The notes beneath the pieces were generated by a model, which was given only the letters and a program-made list of their open reading frames with translations, was not told the origin of the DNA and searched no databases. From an uncultured Pontibacter sp. (GTDB lineage Bacteria > Bacteroidota > Bacteroidia > Cytophagales > Hymenobacteraceae), in assembly GCA_947499125.1 (NCBI GenBank), contig CANMMP010000001.1, forward strand, positions 124,001 through 188,000: a stretch of 64,000 nucleotides of DNA. The letters are read 5' to 3'. Positions 25,113 to 34,540 of the stretch are shown here, piece after piece. The translations under genes were made by a program, and so were the position numbers. How positions within the stretch are numbered: the first letter of the stretch is position 1; every line of letters starts with the position of its first letter.

Positions 25113-27113
25113 TTAATCAAAGAACATCCACTTTAAGCCAAATGTAAAGCTGCGGCGAAGCCCCGGATAACCTGGCGTTTCGAAATAGCCCGGCTCCCAT
25201 ATTCCATAATTGACATGGGCCATCTTAACAAACACGTTCACCGTTTTTATATCCGCATTCAGGAATACATCAAACACCGGGTAGTTTTTGGTTGTCAGCA
25301 CATTTTGCAGGTAGAATTGCTGCGTTACCGGCATCCAGGCGTCCGGTTGGTATGCGGTAGGCATATTCAATTCTACGCCTATCTGGCCATAAAGTGCCTG
25401 TTTAAAAATATGCCCCTGGTAGTATAACTTCGAGTTAATAAGCAATTCCGGTATTCGAATGGCTGATGCGTTATCGGTATTTGTATAATGTATAAAGTTC
25501 TCTAAATGAAAGCCGCCTAAGCGCAAGTGGTTCTCGAAGCGTGCTTCCAGTAGTTTCTGGTTTTCACTGATCTGCACTGGCTGCGCATCGGTACCATACA
25601 CTACAATCCGGCTGATGTTTGTATATGCACCCATCAGTCGCAGAAACAACCTGTCAGAAAATTGGTGCTGCAGCGTGGCTTTACTCTGGTCGGTTATAGT
25701 TGTTTTAAAGTCGTTGTTCCAGTAAAAGTGGTTGCTGATAACACGCTGCTCCATAAAGCTGGGCGATTGCCTGATGCGGGTCTGTGTAAACTCCAGTACC
25801 TGTGCTTTGGCTGATGCCTGCAAAATGTAGTTATCAGCCAGTTGATACTCGCCTATACCTGTGAGCCAGTATTTATCCTGGTAAAAAAGGCGTGCCTCCC
25901 CTCCTACAAAAATATGGTTATCGGCCCGGGTGCCCTGTATAGTTGTAAGTACAGCATTCGTATCCGGGGTTATAGTCTGGATAGCACTATAGTTTATCTT
26001 GCCGTTTCGCTGCTTAACATAGGCCTTGTAGAAAGATATTTTGGTATTGCCTGTCAGACCAAACTCATTTTCGAGCTCACGGTAATTTGTGCGGTCTTTT
26101 GTGCGCAGGTTACTATAATAGGTGTTCGGGTAAAAATCTATGGCACCTGTTTCCAGGCGTGGAATTCTATCATCGCTAAAGGTGCTTTTCTGTCTGCCCC
26201 AGTCTAAACGGTGGTATGCTTTCAGGTTTTCGCCAGATACTTTAAACATGTGCAGCAAATGGAATTTATGTCGCATTTCGTTTGTAGCAGCCTGGTCAAG
26301 ATAAACCAGGTCGTTCTCGTAACGGAATAAACTATCCGGAGTATCGTCAGCATCCAGTGGTTTTACTCCTCCGCTTTCTACCTGCTCGTGGTTCAGGTGA
26401 GTATAGTTCAGGAACAGGTCGTATTTGTCGTTTTTAGAACTGTAATGCGAAAATACTTTCACAGCCTGGTTATCGATCTGTCCGTCATCCCGCAGGTTAG
26501 AAGAACCGATCTGTTTATCGGCTGCAACAATTTTATAGGCTACACCAAAGTTAAAACGGCTGGTAATGTTACGTGCATAGATCACCTCAAAAACCTGTTC
26601 GCCTCGTTGCCCTTGTACATAGTATAAATGCGAGTAAGGCGATCGGGTATCGAAATAATTTATCGTTTGCGGGTCGTAGGCATAACGGTCGAAAGCATTC
26701 TTGCCCAACCTGACACCTATACGGTTTGGCAACTGGTATAACATTGGTTTTGCTGCAGTGCCAATATTGCCTAATTGCTGGTAATAAGCTGTATCCTGAA
26801 ACCAGAAACGCTGGTTATGCATGTTCTGTATGGTCGTATCGATGCGTTGCTCACGGTAGGTGCCATCCAATATATCATTCTCATATAGCTGCAGCGTAGT
26901 TTTAGGTCCGTAAATAGCACGTGTAGAGTCATCCAAGATACTTCCCGGGCGCCCTGTCCTTGTCGAGTCGGGCCCTTGTTGGTTGTTTTGCCCTGGGCGG
27001 TTGCGTGGATTCTGCGGCTGCCGTTGACCACTTTCACTGATCTGGCCATACAAACTGGTTGAGCCCAGCAAGGCAAGTATAAACAGGACTATAGTAAAGC
27101 TTTTAATATTCAC
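25113..27113 (-). CDS. Putative outer-membrane porin (Bacteroidota porin_10 type)
   Basis: A signal peptide (residues 1-24, ending SLYGQ) and a Q/N/P/R-rich linker (about 25-65) precede a long series of alternating aromatic/polar strands ending in a terminal Phe motif (SFTFGLKWMFFD), the signature of an outer-membrane beta barrel. Length (666 aa) and features such as YYQQLGNIGTAAKPMLYQ match the Bacteroidota 'putative porin' group. The substrate is unknown. A -7 promoter box ends four bases before the ATG. The gene is 41 bases upstream of no partner on its strand; lpxK is a separate minus-strand gene behind it. Confidence 0.85.
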   Translation of the reverse strand: MNIKSFTIVLFILALLGSTSLYGQISESGQRQPQNPRNRPGQNNQQGPDSTRTGRPGSILDDSTRAIYGPKTTLQLYENDILDGTYREQRIDTTIQNMHNQRFWFQDTAYYQQLGNIGTAAKPMLYQLPNRIGVRLGKNAFDRYAYDPQTINYFDTRSPYSHLYYVQGQRGEQVFEVIYARNITSRFNFGVAYKIVAADKQIGSSNLRDDGQIDNQAVKVFSHYSSKNDKYDLFLNYTHLNHEQVESGGVKPLDADDTPDSLFRYENDLVYLDQAATNEMRHKFHLLHMFKVSGENLKAYHRLDWGRQKSTFSDDRIPRLETGAIDFYPNTYYSNLRTKDRTNYRELENEFGLTGNTKISFYKAYVKQRNGKINYSAIQTITPDTNAVLTTIQGTRADNHIFVGGEARLFYQDKYWLTGIGEYQLADNYILQASAKAQVLEFTQTRIRQSPSFMEQRVISNHFYWNNDFKTTITDQSKATLQHQFSDRLFLRLMGAYTNISRIVVYGTDAQPVQISENQKLLEARFENHLRLGGFHLENFIHYTNTDNASAIRIPELLINSKLYYQGHIFKQALYGQIGVELNMPTAYQPDAWMPVTQQFYLQNVLTTKNYPVFDVFLNADIKTVNVFVKMAHVNYGIWEPGYFETPGYPGLRRSFTFGLKWMFFD

Positions 27114-27117
27114 AGTT

Positions 27118-27125
27118 CAAAATTA
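27118..27125 (-). promoter_or_regulatory. -7 promoter element four bases before the porin start
   Basis: TAATTTTG on the minus strand matches TAnnTTTG; only four bases separate it from the ATG (27111-27113), predicting a leaderless mRNA. Confidence 0.5.
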
Positions 27126-27154
27126 GTGTTTTTTCGTAACTATAGGCTCACAGA

Positions 27155-28195
27155 TCACTTGCTGTAAAAACTGTTTACGTGTTGCAGCACCATAGTATCA
27201 AACGTATTTCCATTCTCAGTAAAGTATACTTCTATCGGAATATAAAATAACGGCAGGTTACGGCTATACTTTGCGAGCTCACCATCGAGTAACTTAACAG
27301 CATCTTTCCTGGTCGTAATTATGATCGTATCGTCTGGTAGCTGCTTTAACTTTTCTTCCATATTTTGCAGATCCTGCACGGTATACGCATAATGGTCCGG
27401 GAAATCTGCGTGATGTTTGATGTTAAACTGATGCTGTTTCAGGTAATGTTTCAAAGACTTTGGATTAGCGATGCCGGTAAGTAAAAATACATTGCGGGAG
27501 GCATCTTTCCTGTTTCCGGTTGGTACAAGCTGTCCATACTTAAAGGCCGTAAAGTATACAGGTGCCTGGCTATACTTTTGAATACGGCCAGCTATGTATT
27601 CTTTTTCAGAGGCAGGCATTTCCGCCGGGCATTTACTTACAATGATCGCGTCAGCACGCCTGGCACCACTTTTCGATTCGCGTAACAGACCGGCCGGAAG
27701 TATAAAATCATCATAAAATGGCCTGTTATAGTCGGTTATAAGTAAATTTAAAGAAGGCTGTATAGCGCGGTGCTGCATGGCATCATCCAAAACTATAACC
27801 TGTAACTCTGGCCTGGCCTGAAGCAATTGCTCTACACCGGCAACCCGGTCTTCACTGACAGCAACTCGTACATCTTTAAAATCAGAATAGTACTGATAAG
27901 GTTCGTCACCTATAGTTAGTGCGGTAGCCTTTTCATCGGCAAGTATAAACCCTTTAGTGCTCCTTTTGTACCCGCGGCTTAAGGTGGCTGTTTTATAGGT
28001 GCTTAACAGCCTCAGCAGGTATTCTACATGAGGAGTTTTACCTGTGCCACCCACCGATAAATTGCCGACTGCTATAACAGGCAACTGAAACTTACGCGAA
28101 CCAAACCAGCCTTTGTCGTAGGCCGTATTCCTCACGGACATTATGCCTCCGTACAAAGCGGCAAATGGCCACAGTATCTGTTTCAGTTTATCCAT
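27155..28195 (-). CDS. lpxK: Tetraacyldisaccharide 4'-kinase
   Basis: Inner-membrane-associated kinase that phosphorylates the 4' position of the lipid A disaccharide. The P-loop is SVGGTGKTP (47-55), with the hydrophobic N-terminal helix (about 7-20) characteristic of LpxK, and VIVLDDAMQHR and ITDYNRPFYDD further on. I chose the ATG at 28195; a longer frame begins at a TTG 17 codons upstream but adds nothing conserved. 346 aa. A possible -7 element TAAATTTG lies at 28214-28221, 18 bases upstream. Confidence 0.94.
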   Translation of the reverse strand: MDKLKQILWPFAALYGGIMSVRNTAYDKGWFGSRKFQLPVIAVGNLSVGGTGKTPHVEYLLRLLSTYKTATLSRGYKRSTKGFILADEKATALTIGDEPYQYYSDFKDVRVAVSEDRVAGVEQLLQARPELQVIVLDDAMQHRAIQPSLNLLITDYNRPFYDDFILPAGLLRESKSGARRADAIIVSKCPAEMPASEKEYIAGRIQKYSQAPVYFTAFKYGQLVPTGNRKDASRNVFLLTGIANPKSLKHYLKQHQFNIKHHADFPDHYAYTVQDLQNMEEKLKQLPDDTIIITTRKDAVKLLDGELAKYSRNLPLFYIPIEVYFTENGNTFDTMVLQHVNSFYSK

Positions 28196-28213
28196 GTAAG
28201 TTTGTATCGAAAA

Positions 28214-28221
28214 CAAATTTA
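28214..28221 (-). promoter_or_regulatory. -7 promoter element of lpxK
   Basis: TAAATTTG on the minus strand, 18 bases before the chosen lpxK start. It would lie inside the longer TTG-initiated frame, supporting the shorter start. Confidence 0.45.
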
Positions 28222-28273
28222 AGACTAATTTTAACCTGCTGCCCAACCACAGCTTAATTTATAGTATAAACCG

Positions 28274-29374
28274 ATGCCGAAAATAAAAGATATAACCCGT
28301 GTGCTGGAGCAATATGCCCCGCTACCCTACCAGGAAAGTTACGACAATGCCGGGCTTTTGACCGGAGATCCCAATGAGGAAGTAAGTGGTGTGTTACTTT
28401 CGCTGGATTGCACGGAAGCCGTATTGGACGAAGCCATAGCAAAAGGTTGTAACATGGTAGTGGCTCACCACCCGATCATATTTAAAGGGTTAAAGTCGCT
28501 GACCGGTAAGAATTATGTGGAGCGCACAGTTATAAAAGCTATCCGGAATAACATTGCCATTTATGCTTCGCATACCAACCTCGATAGCGTTCATAATGGT
28601 GTAAACGCTAAGATTGCGGAGAAACTGGAGTTGCAACATATTAAAAATCTCAGCAGCAAACCACAGACCTTGATGCAACTGGTAACTTTTGTGCCTGTCG
28701 AGAATACGCAGGAGGTGCTGGATGCTATACATAAAGCCGGTGCCGGACAAATTGGGGAGTATAGTAACTGTAGTTTCCAGGTGCAGGGCACGGGGCGCTT
28801 CACTCCTTCCGAAACCGCAGACCCAACTATAGGTGAACAATGCAAACCGGAGCAGGTACAGGAAAACCGCATCGAAGTCGTATTTCCAGCCTATCTTAAA
28901 AACTCAGTGATGAATGCCTTGCTGCAGGCGCACCCTTACGAAGAAGTGGCTCATTTCTTAACCCTCCTTGAAAACCAGAACCAGGAAGTAGGAATTGGGA
29001 TGATAGGCGAACTGAATGAAACACTGACGGAAGAAGCCTTTTTAGAATATCTGAAAGAGAAAATGCAGTTACAAGGCCTGCGCTATACTTCGGTGGGTGA
29101 TAAAAAAATAAAAAAAGTAGCCGTTTGCGGAGGAGCAGGCAGTTTCCTGATCAAAGATGCTATGCGCTCAGGAGCAGATGCTTTCGTGACCGGTGATGTG
29201 AAATATCACGAGTTTTTTGATGCCGAGGACCGCATGATGATAGCTGATATCGGCCATTATGAAAGCGAAGTATTCACAAAGGAGATATTTTATGATACTA
29301 TATCAAAAAACTTTCCTAATTTTGCAGTCTATTTATCCGAAATAAACACAAACCCTATCAGATACACCTATTAA
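28274..29374 (+). CDS. Nif3-like dinuclear metal-centre protein (YqfO type)
   Basis: NIF3/DUF34 family, hexameric dinuclear-metal proteins often labelled 'GTP cyclohydrolase I type 2', a function not firmly established. Metal-ligand motifs are VAHHPIIFKG near the N-terminus and GDVKYHEFFDA with DIGHYESE near the C-terminus. The middle third (about 125-235) is the PII/CutA-like insertion of the long YqfO form, with AHPYEEVAH at its end. 366 aa. The zinc-ribbon gene starts three bases after its stop, so the two form an operon. Confidence 0.92.
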   Translation: MPKIKDITRVLEQYAPLPYQESYDNAGLLTGDPNEEVSGVLLSLDCTEAVLDEAIAKGCNMVVAHHPIIFKGLKSLTGKNYVERTVIKAIRNNIAIYASHTNLDSVHNGVNAKIAEKLELQHIKNLSSKPQTLMQLVTFVPVENTQEVLDAIHKAGAGQIGEYSNCSFQVQGTGRFTPSETADPTIGEQCKPEQVQENRIEVVFPAYLKNSVMNALLQAHPYEEVAHFLTLLENQNQEVGIGMIGELNETLTEEAFLEYLKEKMQLQGLRYTSVGDKKIKKVAVCGGAGSFLIKDAMRSGADAFVTGDVKYHEFFDAEDRMMIADIGHYESEVFTKEIFYDTISKNFPNFAVYLSEINTNPIRYTY

Positions 29375-29377
29375 TAC

Positions 29378-30109
29378 ATGGAAAGTACGGTAGCCAGCAA
29401 ATTGGAAGCATTACTAAAGCTTCAGAGCATCGATTCGCAGCTTGATGAAATTAGACGCGTAAGGGGCGACCTGCCCGAAGAGGTTCAGGACCTCGAAGAT
29501 GAAATTGAGGGCTACGAGGTACGTGTTCGTAAGTTTGATGATGAAGTTGCAGGCCTGAACGAGTCTATCGGTCAGCGCAAGCAGGCAATTAAAGATTCAG
29601 AATCGCTTATTAACAAGTATGAAGACCAGCAGCAGAACGTACGTAACAACCGTGAGTACGATGCTATCACGAAAGAGATAGAACTGCAGAAACTGGACAT
29701 ACAGGTAGCTGAGAAAAAGATCAGAGAAGCCCATTACCAGATTGAGCAGAAAATTGCTGAGATCGAAGGCACGAAGAACCGTCTGGAAGAGCGTCGCAAG
29801 GACCTTGACAACAAGAAGCACGAACTTGACCAGATCGTATCTGAGAGCGAGGAAGAAGAAAACAAGTTAGCTAAGGAAAGAGATACTGCATCTCATGATA
29901 TCGAAGAGCGTCTTCTTTCAGCTTACAACCGTATCCGCAAAAACGTACGTAACGGCCTTGCTGTAGTACAGGTTAAGCGTGATGCGTGTGGTGGTTGCTT
30001 TAACACTGTTCCTCCGCAGCGCCAGGCTGACATTGCGGCTCAGAAAAAAGTTATCGTTTGCGAACACTGCGGCCGTATTCTGGCTGGTGTAGAGCAGCGT
30101 GTATTCTAA
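29378..30109 (+). CDS. Coiled-coil protein with C-terminal C4 zinc ribbon (CT398/HP0958-like)
   Basis: Residues 1-180 form a long charged helical hairpin; the C-terminus is a zinc ribbon with C204-x2-C207 and C228-x2-C231 (ACGGCF and CEHCGR). This is the arrangement of the CT398/HP0958 (FlgZ-like) family, members of which bind nucleic acid or sigma-54-related partners in other bacteria; the role here is unknown. It is translated directly behind the Nif3 gene (3-base gap), a pairing common in Bacteroidota. 243 aa, complete. Confidence 0.88.
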   Translation: MESTVASKLEALLKLQSIDSQLDEIRRVRGDLPEEVQDLEDEIEGYEVRVRKFDDEVAGLNESIGQRKQAIKDSESLINKYEDQQQNVRNNREYDAITKEIELQKLDIQVAEKKIREAHYQIEQKIAEIEGTKNRLEERRKDLDNKKHELDQIVSESEEEENKLAKERDTASHDIEERLLSAYNRIRKNVRNGLAVVQVKRDACGGCFNTVPPQRQADIAAQKKVIVCEHCGRILAGVEQRVF

Positions 30110-30147
30110 CCAAGCACATTGCGCGTTTATCGCACACATATAGTATT

Positions 30148-30180
30148 AAAAAGGATGGCTCAACCCCATCCTTTTTTTTT
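30148..30180 (+). terminator. Terminator-type hairpin containing the TPR-gene start codon
   Basis: AAAAAGGATGG (30148-30158) pairs perfectly with CCATCCTTTTT (30166-30176), loop seven bases, then T to 30180. It ends the Nif3/zinc-ribbon operon, yet the ATG at 30155-30157 lies in its left arm. Confidence 0.85.
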
Positions 30181-31633
30181 GTTGCTGCTGGTTATACTTT
30201 GTCTGCACCTGCCCTCCTATGCCAACTCGTATGTAAATACCCAGTTAACAAAAGCCTATACCGAAACGCTTAAGCTAAAACTTGGCAACGGCCGGACTAT
30301 AGTTAATAGAGAGTTGAAGCAGAACGATAAGAATGCTGTAGCGTTACTTATTGCCAACTACACTGATTTCCTGGATATCTGTACCCAGCAGGATGAAACT
30401 GAACTTGATAAGCTGATTTCCGCGCAGGAAGTACGCCTCGATAAGGTGGAAGCTTTAAAAGATAGATCGGTTTGGGTAGCATATGCTAAGGCCGAGATGC
30501 GGGCACAACTGGCCATGAGCGAATTACTGTTTGGTAATCGGGTTGCAGCTGCCTGGCACTTCCGTAAAGCTTATCTTCAATTTCAGGAGAACCAAACACG
30601 ACACCCGGATTTTGTACCTAACTATAAAACCTTAGGCATAATGCAGGTTCTGCTCGGTTCGGTGCCCGACCAGTATAAGTGGTTTTTGAATATTGTTGGG
30701 TTAGGTGGTAATACTGCTGAAGGCCTGCAGAATATTCGTAAAGCAGCCCACGAAACCAATTTATTTCAGAATGAAGCCAAATTGTTGCATGCTCTGCTCC
30801 TGCAATTGCTTGATGAAGATAACGCCAAAGCTACCCTGCCCCAGATTGCAGCTTTAATAAAAGAACAGCCTGATAATAAGCTGTTCAGTTTTGTAGGAAT
30901 ACTGCTGCATAAAAAAGCTAAAAAGGCTGATATGGCTTTACAGATTTACCATTCTCGTCCAACAGGTAACAACTATAACTCCTTCCCATACCAGCATCAC
31001 TTGGTAGCTGACCTATACTTGTATCGTGGAGATTACGAAGCCTCTATTAAAGAAAACAAGTACTTTCTGGAGCTGCACAAAGGCAAACACTATCTGAAAG
31101 CAGCCAATTTTAAATTATACCTGGCTAACTGGCTAAGCAACCATAAACCACAAGCTAAGTGGCATTATCAGCAGGTAAGGCAGGTAGGCGAAACTATAAC
31201 CGAGGAAGATAAATACGCTGAAAGCTTTGTAGCACGTAACGAACAGCCAAACCGTTATTTATTATTAGCACGACTGCATTCAGATGGCGGGTATTTTGAG
31301 CAGGCCCTAAAAGAAGTAAATAAGCTGAAAATAATAGGTAAAACGCCCCTGCCTGTCCGTGCAGAATACCTTTATCGTAAAGCGCGCATTTACCATGGAC
31401 AGCAGCAACTTGCACAGGCCATAAAATATTATGACGCAACTATAACTACTTGTGGGGACGAGCCTTTATACTTTTCAGCTCATGCGGCACTGCAGTCAGG
31501 GTATATTTACCAGCAGCAAAAGCAAAACGATTTAGCCCGTAGTTATTATCAGCAGGCGATAAAGTATAGCAACCATGCTTATAAGAATAGTATACAAGCT
31601 AAAGCTAAACTGGCCCTCTCTACACTTCCATAG
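30155..31633 (+). CDS. Secreted tetratricopeptide-repeat protein
   Basis: From the ATG at 30155 the protein starts with a clear signal peptide (MAQPHPFFLLLLVILCLHL, cleavage near SYA), which is why I prefer it to the TTG at 30119. The rest is helical, with TPR-like pairs such as LARLHSDGGYFEQALKEVNK, YRKARIYHGQQQLAQAIKYY and SGYIYQQQKQNDLARSYYQQA near the C-terminus. 492 aa; probably a periplasmic scaffold. No enzymatic motif. The start codon and signal-peptide codons are built into a terminator-like hairpin. Confidence 0.78.
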   Translation: MAQPHPFFLLLLVILCLHLPSYANSYVNTQLTKAYTETLKLKLGNGRTIVNRELKQNDKNAVALLIANYTDFLDICTQQDETELDKLISAQEVRLDKVEALKDRSVWVAYAKAEMRAQLAMSELLFGNRVAAAWHFRKAYLQFQENQTRHPDFVPNYKTLGIMQVLLGSVPDQYKWFLNIVGLGGNTAEGLQNIRKAAHETNLFQNEAKLLHALLLQLLDEDNAKATLPQIAALIKEQPDNKLFSFVGILLHKKAKKADMALQIYHSRPTGNNYNSFPYQHHLVADLYLYRGDYEASIKENKYFLELHKGKHYLKAANFKLYLANWLSNHKPQAKWHYQQVRQVGETITEEDKYAESFVARNEQPNRYLLLARLHSDGGYFEQALKEVNKLKIIGKTPLPVRAEYLYRKARIYHGQQQLAQAIKYYDATITTCGDEPLYFSAHAALQSGYIYQQQKQNDLARSYYQQAIKYSNHAYKNSIQAKAKLALSTLP

Positions 31634-31642
31634 TCTCCACCT

Positions 31643-32938
31643 ATGCAGTCATCTGAAATAAACTATAAAGACTTAAGTATAACCTCAGAAGAATTCCGGC
31701 TTAAAGCGCTTGCCTGGGCAAATGGTTTTCCGCTGGCTGCATATTATTACGACCACAACATTTCATATCCGCACAGCGGGTTCAAACACATGCTGGCAGT
31801 TTCGGGAGGTAAGCCGATCGCTTTTGATGCAACTGATCCGTTTAAAAGTTTGCGGCAAGAACTACAAAAGCAACAATTGCTATGTGGCTATTTAGGCTAT
31901 GATCTGAAAAATAATATTGAGAAGCTAAGCAGTGAGAACCAGGATGGCTTATGTTTCCCAGCTATATTTTTCTTTAACCCTGATATAATTTTATACTTCA
32001 ATGAAACAAGTATAACTATAGAATACTCAGATATTTATAATAAAAATACACTTGAAAACATACTGGCTACTCCGACTGCAAAGGCTTTAAAACCGAAAGG
32101 TGTAACTATACAGCAACGTGTTTTAAAAGATGCCTACATTGCCCAAGTTGAGAAGGTAAAGCAGCACATACTGGAAGGCGACGTGTATGAACTGAATTTC
32201 TGCATGGAATTCTTTTCAGAAGAAACAACTATAGAACCTTTGCCTTTGTACCTGGCTTTATCCGAAGCATCTCCTACTCCATTTTCTGGCTACCTAAAAT
32301 TTAACGATAAGTACCTGCTTTGCGCCTCGCCTGAGCGTTTTCTTAAAAAGACAGGCACAACTATAGTCTCGCAACCTATAAAAGGAACTATAAAACGAGG
32401 TGAGACTCCCGAAGAAGACGAACAACTCCGCAATCAACTACGAAACGACGAGAAAGAACTGGCTGAAAATATGATGATCGTGGACCTGGTTCGCAACGAC
32501 TTAAGCCGCTCCTGCGCCACAGGATCTGTTAAAGTAGAAGAAATGTTCGGCACCTATGGCTTCAGGCAGGTTTGGCAAATGATATCGACTATAACCGGTA
32601 CTATAAAACCAGGTAAAGACCTGGTGGATGTATTGCTGGGCGCCTTCCCGATGGGTAGTATGACCGGAGCCCCAAAAATCAGTGCTATGCAGATCATCGA
32701 AGAACTGGAAACTACCATACGTGGGCTCTACTCAGGGGCTTTTGGCTACATCACCCCCGAACAGGATTGCGATTTTAATGTCGTTATCCGAAGTATACAA
32801 TACAATGTCGCACAGAGATACCTTTCTTATATGGTTGGCAGCGCCATCACCTACGACTCCGACCCGGAACGCGAATATGAAGAATGCCTACTGAAAGCCC
32901 AGGCAATGATGGATGTTTTAATGAATAATCAAGATTGA
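31643..32938 (+). CDS. pabB: Aminodeoxychorismate synthase component I
   Basis: Chorismate-utilising enzyme making 4-amino-4-deoxychorismate for folate. The core motif is PIKGT with K247, the lysine that distinguishes PabB from anthranilate synthase (PIAGT). Also present: ENMMIVDLVRNDLSR, FPMGSMTGAPK and GLYSGAFGYI. 431 aa, with a shortened N-terminal half, as in Bacteroidota. It starts nine bases after the TPR gene. No pabA or tilS is adjacent. The stop region takes part in a mirrored repeat (32920-33035). Confidence 0.9.
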   Translation: MQSSEINYKDLSITSEEFRLKALAWANGFPLAAYYYDHNISYPHSGFKHMLAVSGGKPIAFDATDPFKSLRQELQKQQLLCGYLGYDLKNNIEKLSSENQDGLCFPAIFFFNPDIILYFNETSITIEYSDIYNKNTLENILATPTAKALKPKGVTIQQRVLKDAYIAQVEKVKQHILEGDVYELNFCMEFFSEETTIEPLPLYLALSEASPTPFSGYLKFNDKYLLCASPERFLKKTGTTIVSQPIKGTIKRGETPEEDEQLRNQLRNDEKELAENMMIVDLVRNDLSRSCATGSVKVEEMFGTYGFRQVWQMISTITGTIKPGKDLVDVLLGAFPMGSMTGAPKISAMQIIEELETTIRGLYSGAFGYITPEQDCDFNVVIRSIQYNVAQRYLSYMVGSAITYDSDPEREYEECLLKAQAMMDVLMNNQD

Positions 32939-33035
32939 ATAACTACTTCAGAAACCGTTGTTTCTTTTTTATCAACTGAAACTCAAAGGGCTTGAACTAT
33001 TTATTCCTCATTATTCATTAATAATTAATTATTCT
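32920..33035. repeat. Mirrored repeat spanning the pabB 3' end and the gap to miaB
   Basis: AATGAATAAT (32920-32929, last codons of pabB) is mirrored exactly by ATTATTCATT (33010-33019), followed by further AATAATTAATTATT words. It could form a hairpin at the transcript end. Confidence 0.45.
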
Positions 33036-33072
33036 CTCTGCCATTCTGTCACGGTTTTAAAACGGAATGTAG

Positions 33073-33080
33073 TATATTTG
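33073..33080 (+). promoter_or_regulatory. -7 promoter element of miaB
   Basis: TATATTTG matches TAnnTTTG, 20 bases before the miaB ATG. No clear -33 box. Confidence 0.5.
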
Positions 33081-33100
33081 TAGCTCAAAGAGTTTTTAGC

Positions 33101-34540
33101 ATGAATCCAATCCTAGATCTTGATTTTATAGATAATCGCACACCGGAGCAGGCAACTGCTGCGCCATCATGCGATACCCAGGTTACAAAAGACAACAACA
33201 CCGGCCGTGCCCGCAAACTATACATCGAAAGTTATGGTTGCGCCATGAACTTCTCGGATAGCGAGATCGTGTCGTCAATCATGTTCGAACAGGGTTTTGA
33301 TACGACTTCTGATATCGCCCAGGCCGATCTTGTGTTCCTGAATACCTGTTCTATCCGTGAAAAAGCAGAGCAGACCGTGCGTAACCGTTTAGGCCAGATC
33401 AACCATTATAAGAAAAAAAAGCCTGCCATGATGGTTGGTATTCTGGGTTGTATGGCTGAGCGACTGAAGAAATCTTTGCTGGAAGAAGAAAAGATAGTGG
33501 ACCTGGTAGTTGGTCCGGATGCATACCGCGACCTGCCGAACCTGATAAGCGAAGTAGATGGTGGCCAGAAGGCTGTTAACGTTTTGCTATCACGCGAAGA
33601 AACGTACGCCGACATCAACCCTATCCGCCTGAACAGCAATGGAGTAAGTGCTTTTATTTCGATCATGCGTGGTTGCGATAACATGTGTTCTTTTTGTGTG
33701 GTGCCGTTTACGCGTGGCCGTGAGCGCTCACGTGATGCACATTCTATAGTTCGTGAAGCGCAGGCGCTGGTTGATCAAGGATATAAAGAAGTAACGCTTC
33801 TTGGCCAGAACGTGGACTCATATAAGTGGGCATCAGAAGACGGAACAGAATCTGTGAACTTTGCGCAGCTGCTTGAAATGGTCGCTTTGCTATCGCCTGA
33901 TCTGCGTGTCCGCTTTTCTACCTCCCATCCTAAGGATATTACAGATGAAGTATTGTACACAATGAAAAAGTACGACAACATCTGCAAATACATACACCTG
34001 CCTGCTCAAAGCGGTAACTCCCGCGTGCTGGAACTGATGAACCGTACGTACGACCGTGAGTGGTACATTAACCGCGTGGATGCTATCCGGGCTATACTTG
34101 GCGAAGACTGCGGTATCTCTTCTGATATGATCGCCGGTTTCTGTACTGAGACCGAAGAAGAGCACCAGGATACACTAAGCCTTATGGATTATGTGCAATA
34201 TGATTACTCGTACATGTTCTTCTACTCTGAGAGACCGGGTACTTTGGCAGCTCGCAAACTGGAAGATGATATTCCGTTGGAAGTCAAGAAACGTCGCCTG
34301 GACGAGATTATTAATAAGCAGCGCGAAACGTCATTGGCCCGCAACAAGCGCGATGTAGGTAAGATGCATAAAGTGTTGGTTGAGAACTTCTCTAAAAAAT
34401 CGAAGGACCAGTTGAGCGGCCGCAACGACCAGAATAAAGTAGTGATATTCGATAAGAAGCACTATAAAAAAGGCGATTACGTGAATGTGCTGGTGCACGA
34501 TTGCAGTGTAGGAACCCTGTTTGGCGAAGCCATTGATTAG
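33101..34540 (+). CDS. miaB: tRNA-2-methylthio-N6-dimethylallyladenosine synthase
   Basis: Radical-SAM methylthiotransferase that converts i6A37 to ms2i6A. The N-terminal domain begins [15 protein letters not shown], with further cluster cysteines at [10 protein letters not shown] and ILGCMAE. The radical-SAM motif is C192-x3-C196-x2-C199 (CDNMCSFC), and a C-terminal TRAM domain is present. 479 aa with a 35-residue N-terminal extension. Its product is the substrate of miaE (24395-25003). It heads the run miaB, sigma-54 activator, lptE, TPR-like, secG; a 94-base gap with a mirrored repeat follows. Confidence 0.96.
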   Translation: MNPILDLDFIDNRTPEQATAAPSCDTQVTKDNNTGRARKLYIESYGCAMNFSDSEIVSSIMFEQGFDTTSDIAQADLVFLNTCSIREKAEQTVRNRLGQINHYKKKKPAMMVGILGCMAERLKKSLLEEEKIVDLVVGPDAYRDLPNLISEVDGGQKAVNVLLSREETYADINPIRLNSNGVSAFISIMRGCDNMCSFCVVPFTRGRERSRDAHSIVREAQALVDQGYKEVTLLGQNVDSYKWASEDGTESVNFAQLLEMVALLSPDLRVRFSTSHPKDITDEVLYTMKKYDNICKYIHLPAQSGNSRVLELMNRTYDREWYINRVDAIRAILGEDCGISSDMIAGFCTETEEEHQDTLSLMDYVQYDYSYMFFYSERPGTLAARKLEDDIPLEVKKRRLDEIINKQRETSLARNKRDVGKMHKVLVENFSKKSKDQLSGRNDQNKVVIFDKKHYKKGDYVNVLVHDCSVGTLFGEAID

